Shown here piece after piece: positions 61,574-64,000 of a stretch of 64,000 bases of DNA. The stretch comes from an uncultured Pelagibacteraceae bacterium (GTDB lineage: Bacteria > Pseudomonadota > Alphaproteobacteria > Pelagibacterales > Pelagibacteraceae), in the NCBI GenBank assembly GCA_902618695.1, contig CACNCB010000001.1, forward strand, positions 1 through 64,000, given 5' to 3'. How positions within the stretch are numbered: the first letter of the stretch is position 1; each line of letters starts with the position of its first letter. The notes under the pieces were generated by a model. That model searched no databases. It was not told the origin of the DNA and saw only the letters and a list, made by a program, of their open reading frames with translations. Position numbers and translations under genes: made by a program.

Positions 61574-62531
61574 CACAGAACCAGATATCAAAGTTTCATT
61601 GAAACAGACTTTTGGAATTGACTCAGAAATGGAAGTAGAAGCATTTTCAAAAAAGAATGAATATGTTCCTGAAATTGATAAAAACTACAAGTTCGATAGA
61701 GATACTACTTTAGCCATTATTTCAGGATTTGCTTATAATAAGAGAGTTTTAGTTCAAGGATATCATGGCACTGGTAAATCTACTCACATTGAACAAATTG
61801 CTGCGAGATTAAATTGGCCTTGCATACGTGTAAATTTAGATAGTCATGTAAGTAGAATTGATTTGATTGGAAAAGATGCGATTGTTCTTAAAGATGGTAA
61901 ACAAGTAACTCAATTTAACGAGGGAATTTTACCATGGTCTATACAAAATCCAGTTGCACTTGTTTTTGACGAATATGACGCTGGTAGACCTGATGTAATG
62001 TTTGTAATTCAAAGAGTTTTAGAAGCTGAGGGAAATTTTACATTACTAGATAAAAACAAAGTAATTAAACAAAATAAATTTTTTAGATTATTTGCTACTT
62101 CAAATACTGTTGGACTTGGTGATACGACAGGTCTTTACCATGGTACTCAGCAAATTAACCAAGGTCAAATGGATAGATGGAATATCGTTACAACATTAAA
62201 CTATCTTAGCCTAGATAGAGAAATGGACATTGTTTTATCTAAAAATAAAAACTTAAATAACGCAAAGGGAAAAGAAAAGGTTGCTAACATGATAAAAGTA
62301 GCGTCTTTAACCCGTAAAGGATTTATTGCAGGAGATATTTCAACAGTGATGAGCCCAAGAACGGTGCTACATTGGGCAGAAAATGCAGAGATATTTAAAG
62401 ACACTGGTTACGCTTTTAGAGTAACTTTTCTTAATAAATGTGATGATATTGAAAAAAATACTATCGCAGAATATTATCAAAGGTGTTTTGGTGAAGAGTT
62501 GCCAGAATCTTTGATTAATATTCAAATCTAA
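61557..62531 (+). CDS. cobS: Cobaltochelatase subunit CobS (AAA+ ATPase)
   Basis: 324 residues, starting at TTG 61557. MoxR-type AAA+ ATPase with Walker [10 protein letters not shown], Walker [13 protein letters not shown], and [11 protein letters not shown] sensor; close to CobS of aerobic cobalamin synthesis throughout, including [14 protein letters not shown](I/V)GKDAI. With CobT and CobN it inserts cobalt in corrin, but no other cob gene is seen here. Overlap TAATG with cobT. Confidence 0.93.
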   Translation: MTPNLNTEPDIKVSLKQTFGIDSEMEVEAFSKKNEYVPEIDKNYKFDRDTTLAIISGFAYNKRVLVQGYHGTGKSTHIEQIAARLNWPCIRVNLDSHVSRIDLIGKDAIVLKDGKQVTQFNEGILPWSIQNPVALVFDEYDAGRPDVMFVIQRVLEAEGNFTLLDKNKVIKQNKFFRLFATSNTVGLGDTTGLYHGTQQINQGQMDRWNIVTTLNYLSLDREMDIVLSKNKNLNNAKGKEKVANMIKVASLTRKGFIAGDISTVMSPRTVLHWAENAEIFKDTGYAFRVTFLNKCDDIEKNTIAEYYQRCFGEELPESLINIQI

Positions 62532-64000
62532 TGAGCACTAAAGAAAATAATTTAAAAGAAAAATTCAAAATTGCTTTAACTTCTACGGCAAAAGTAATTG
62601 CTGATGATTTTGATGTAAAAAAAAAAAATTCTGAAGAAAAAAAAATAAAAGAATTTAATTTTCTAGAGATTGATAATTTAACTAGTCCCGCTGATTTTAT
62701 AAGATTGCGTGCAGAAACAGATTCCTCTGCTTTGAAAAAAAAATTTTGTAATGAAATAATTTACAAAAAAAACCTTCCTTCAAATACTTCTTCTAGATCT
62801 CTTTATAATATCGCTGAAAAAATACGTTATGAGACTCTAGGAGGAAAAATGTTAAAAGGAATTGAGAAAAATCTTCAAGAGAATTATCATCAAATAATAA
62901 ATCGTAAACGCAAAGATCAATTAAAAACTAAAGAAGATGTATCTGTATCAGAGGCATTCGAGCTATATATGCTTAAGAATTTTCATAAAATTAAGCTAAA
63001 TCCTCTAACAACAAAAATGCTTAATTTTTGGGAGAAAGACTTTGAGGACGCTATAGAAAAACATAAAGAATTTTTATTTAAAAATCTTGAAGATCAAAAC
63101 ATTTACAGTTCAAAATTTTCAGAAATATTTGGAGAAATGGACATTTTTCAAAGTGAAGATGAGGATGAAAGAAAAGAAGAAAATCAAGATCAAGGACAAG
63201 ATAATCCATCAAATGAAGATGAAAATAATGACAAAGAAGATAATAAAGATGAAAAAGATGAAAATGTATCTGAGGCTTCATTAGATGCTGATTTTAGTGT
63301 TGACGAATTTAACTTTGACGAACAGTTATCAGACACAGAGTCAGATGAACAAAGTTCAGAACAAGTAGCTCAAAAAAAAATAGATAATATAAATTTAGAT
63401 TATAAAATATTTACAACTCAGTTTGATGAAGTTGTAAAAGCTGAAAATCTAGAAAATGCAGATGAAGCAACAAAACTAAGAAAAAATTTAGATCAACAAT
63501 TAATAGGCTTTCAAGATATTATAACAAAACTTGCTAATAAACTACAAAGACAATTGCTTGCAAAACAAAATAGAGCATGGGAATTTGATTTAGAGGAGGG
63601 ACTATTAGATAGTTCAAAACTTCCAAGAATTATTATGGATCCATATAATTCTTTGTCATTCAAAAAAGAAAAAGATTTAGATTTTAAAGATACAGTAGTG
63701 ACTCTACTCATTGATAATTCTGGATCCATGAGAGGAAGACCAATTACCATTGCAGCTATTTGTGCAGATATTTTATCTAGGACGTTAGAAAGGTGCTCTG
63801 TTAAAGTTGAAATTTTAGGTTTCACAACTAAAAATTGGAAAGGTGGACAGAGTAGAGAATTATGGACCAAAAATTCCAAACCTAAAAAACCAGGAAGATT
63901 AAACGACCTAAGGCATATAATTTACAAAGGAGCAGATACCCATTGGAGACAGGCCAAAAATAATTTAGGGCTAATGCTTAAAGAAGGATTACTCAAAGAG
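62531..64000 (+). CDS. cobT: Cobaltochelatase subunit CobT, 3' end cut by window
   Basis: The frame is open from ATG 62531 to the last base (490 codons). It has the CobT N-terminal region, a very acidic stretch (about 63130-63370, rich in Glu/Asp/Lys/Asn), then [16 protein letters not shown] and the von Willebrand A domain with [16 protein letters not shown] (Asp codon at 63713) and [11 protein letters not shown] run of 12 A at 62617-62628 lies in frame. It works with CobS as a chelatase ring; the end is not in view. Confidence 0.92.
   Translation, partial: MSTKENNLKEKFKIALTSTAKVIADDFDVKKKNSEEKKIKEFNFLEIDNLTSPADFIRLRAETDSSALKKKFCNEIIYKKNLPSNTSSRSLYNIAEKIRYETLGGKMLKGIEKNLQENYHQIINRKRKDQLKTKEDVSVSEAFELYMLKNFHKIKLNPLTTKMLNFWEKDFEDAIEKHKEFLFKNLEDQNIYSSKFSEIFGEMDIFQSEDEDERKEENQDQGQDNPSNEDENNDKEDNKDEKDENVSEASLDADFSVDEFNFDEQLSDTESDEQSSEQVAQKKIDNINLDYKIFTTQFDEVVKAENLENADEATKLRKNLDQQLIGFQDIITKLANKLQRQLLAKQNRAWEFDLEEGLLDSSKLPRIIMDPYNSLSFKKEKDLDFKDTVVTLLIDNSGSMRGRPITIAAICADILSRTLERCSVKVEILGFTTKNWKGGQSRELWTKNSKPKKPGRLNDLRHIIYKGADTHWRQAKNNLGLMLKEGLLKE

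Noticed and set aside
62617-62628. Run of 12 A as a programmed frameshift site in cobT
   Set aside because: The frame stays open through it and continues as CobT, so no shift is needed.
63078-63284. Two frames inside the acidic part of cobT
   Set aside because: They are low-complexity shadows of the Glu/Asp/Lys-rich cobT codons on both strands.
1-64000. CRISPR arrays, transposases, integrases or prophage genes
   Set aside because: No direct-repeat array and no recombinase, capsid or transposase motif seen; every large gene belongs to an ordinary chromosomal family except one unknown secreted protein.

Overview
The window looks like a piece of a SAR11-type (Pelagibacterales, 'Candidatus Pelagibacter'-like) alphaproteobacterial chromosome. 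Four things point there: very AT-rich DNA, almost no intergenic space, strictly alphaproteobacterial genes and gene orders (gcrA, DUF4167, DUF1178, DUF2948, NDUFA9-like, bolA-dnaJ-cobS-cobT), and a tandem glycine riboswitch in front of malate synthase G, an arrangement described for SAR11. The species assignment is inference from memory. I see no phage, insertion sequence, CRISPR array or integrated element; the window reads as ordinary core chromosome. It cuts two genes: an M23 peptidase at the left edge and cobT at the right edge.

Layout. 1-6.9 kb: M23 peptidase, DUF4167, translation termination (prfA, prmC), ispG, lysC, ubiG, DUF1178. 7-12 kb: argJ, secA, accA. 12-19.4 kb: riboswitch-glcB, recR-ybaB-dnaX with the 4.5S SRP RNA just upstream of dnaX, pheA-kdsB, a membrane-anchored cytochrome c. 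19.3-23.1 kb: argF-argD, gcrA, an NDUFA9-like protein. 23.1-35 kb: a long plus-strand run, rnd-kdsD-lptC-lptB-aroA followed by rpsA-ihfB-pyrF-trpF-trpB-trpA-accD-folC, mostly with overlapping reading frames. 35-38.7 kb: thioredoxin and a nuclease group (exonuclease I, an MGME1/RecB-like exonuclease, RmuC). 38.7-46.6 kb: tRNA-His-hisS-hisZ-hisG, a cold-shock gene, and murA-DUF2948-hisD-infA-tRNA-Phe, then dcd and two tiny basic proteins. 46.7-54.5 kb: tRNA-Thr, a TVP38-like membrane protein, rpmH-rnpA-yidD-yidC, argB-HAD phosphatase-dapD-dapE, and an HDAC-family enzyme followed by a SET-domain protein. 55-64 kb: truA-fmt-def, a large secreted protein of unknown function, aroK-aroB, bolA, a J-domain protein, cobS and cobT.

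How the genes fit together. Amino-acid synthesis dominates (Arg, Lys/DAP, His, Trp, Phe, shikimate), together with envelope building (KDO, LPS export, murein, YidC/SecA) and translation (S1, L34, RF1, IF1, formylation and deformylation, three tRNAs). Regulation visible in the DNA is sparse: one riboswitch, a few promoters, one bidirectional terminator. Several stable RNAs sit 0-8 bases from coding regions.

The most unusual material is sequence divergence inside conserved gene orders. TrpB and TrpA have lost several near-universal active-site and interface residues together. AccD has a shortened zinc knuckle and AccA carries a C-terminal membrane segment. The SRP RNA appears to have a UAAC loop in place of the usual GNRA tetraloop, tRNA-His has the rare G1-U72/A73 form without G-1, and tRNA-Thr has an aberrant T-loop. 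I found no wholly new multi-gene system. The TrpFBA divergence and the stable-RNA/leaderless-mRNA layout are the best leads.
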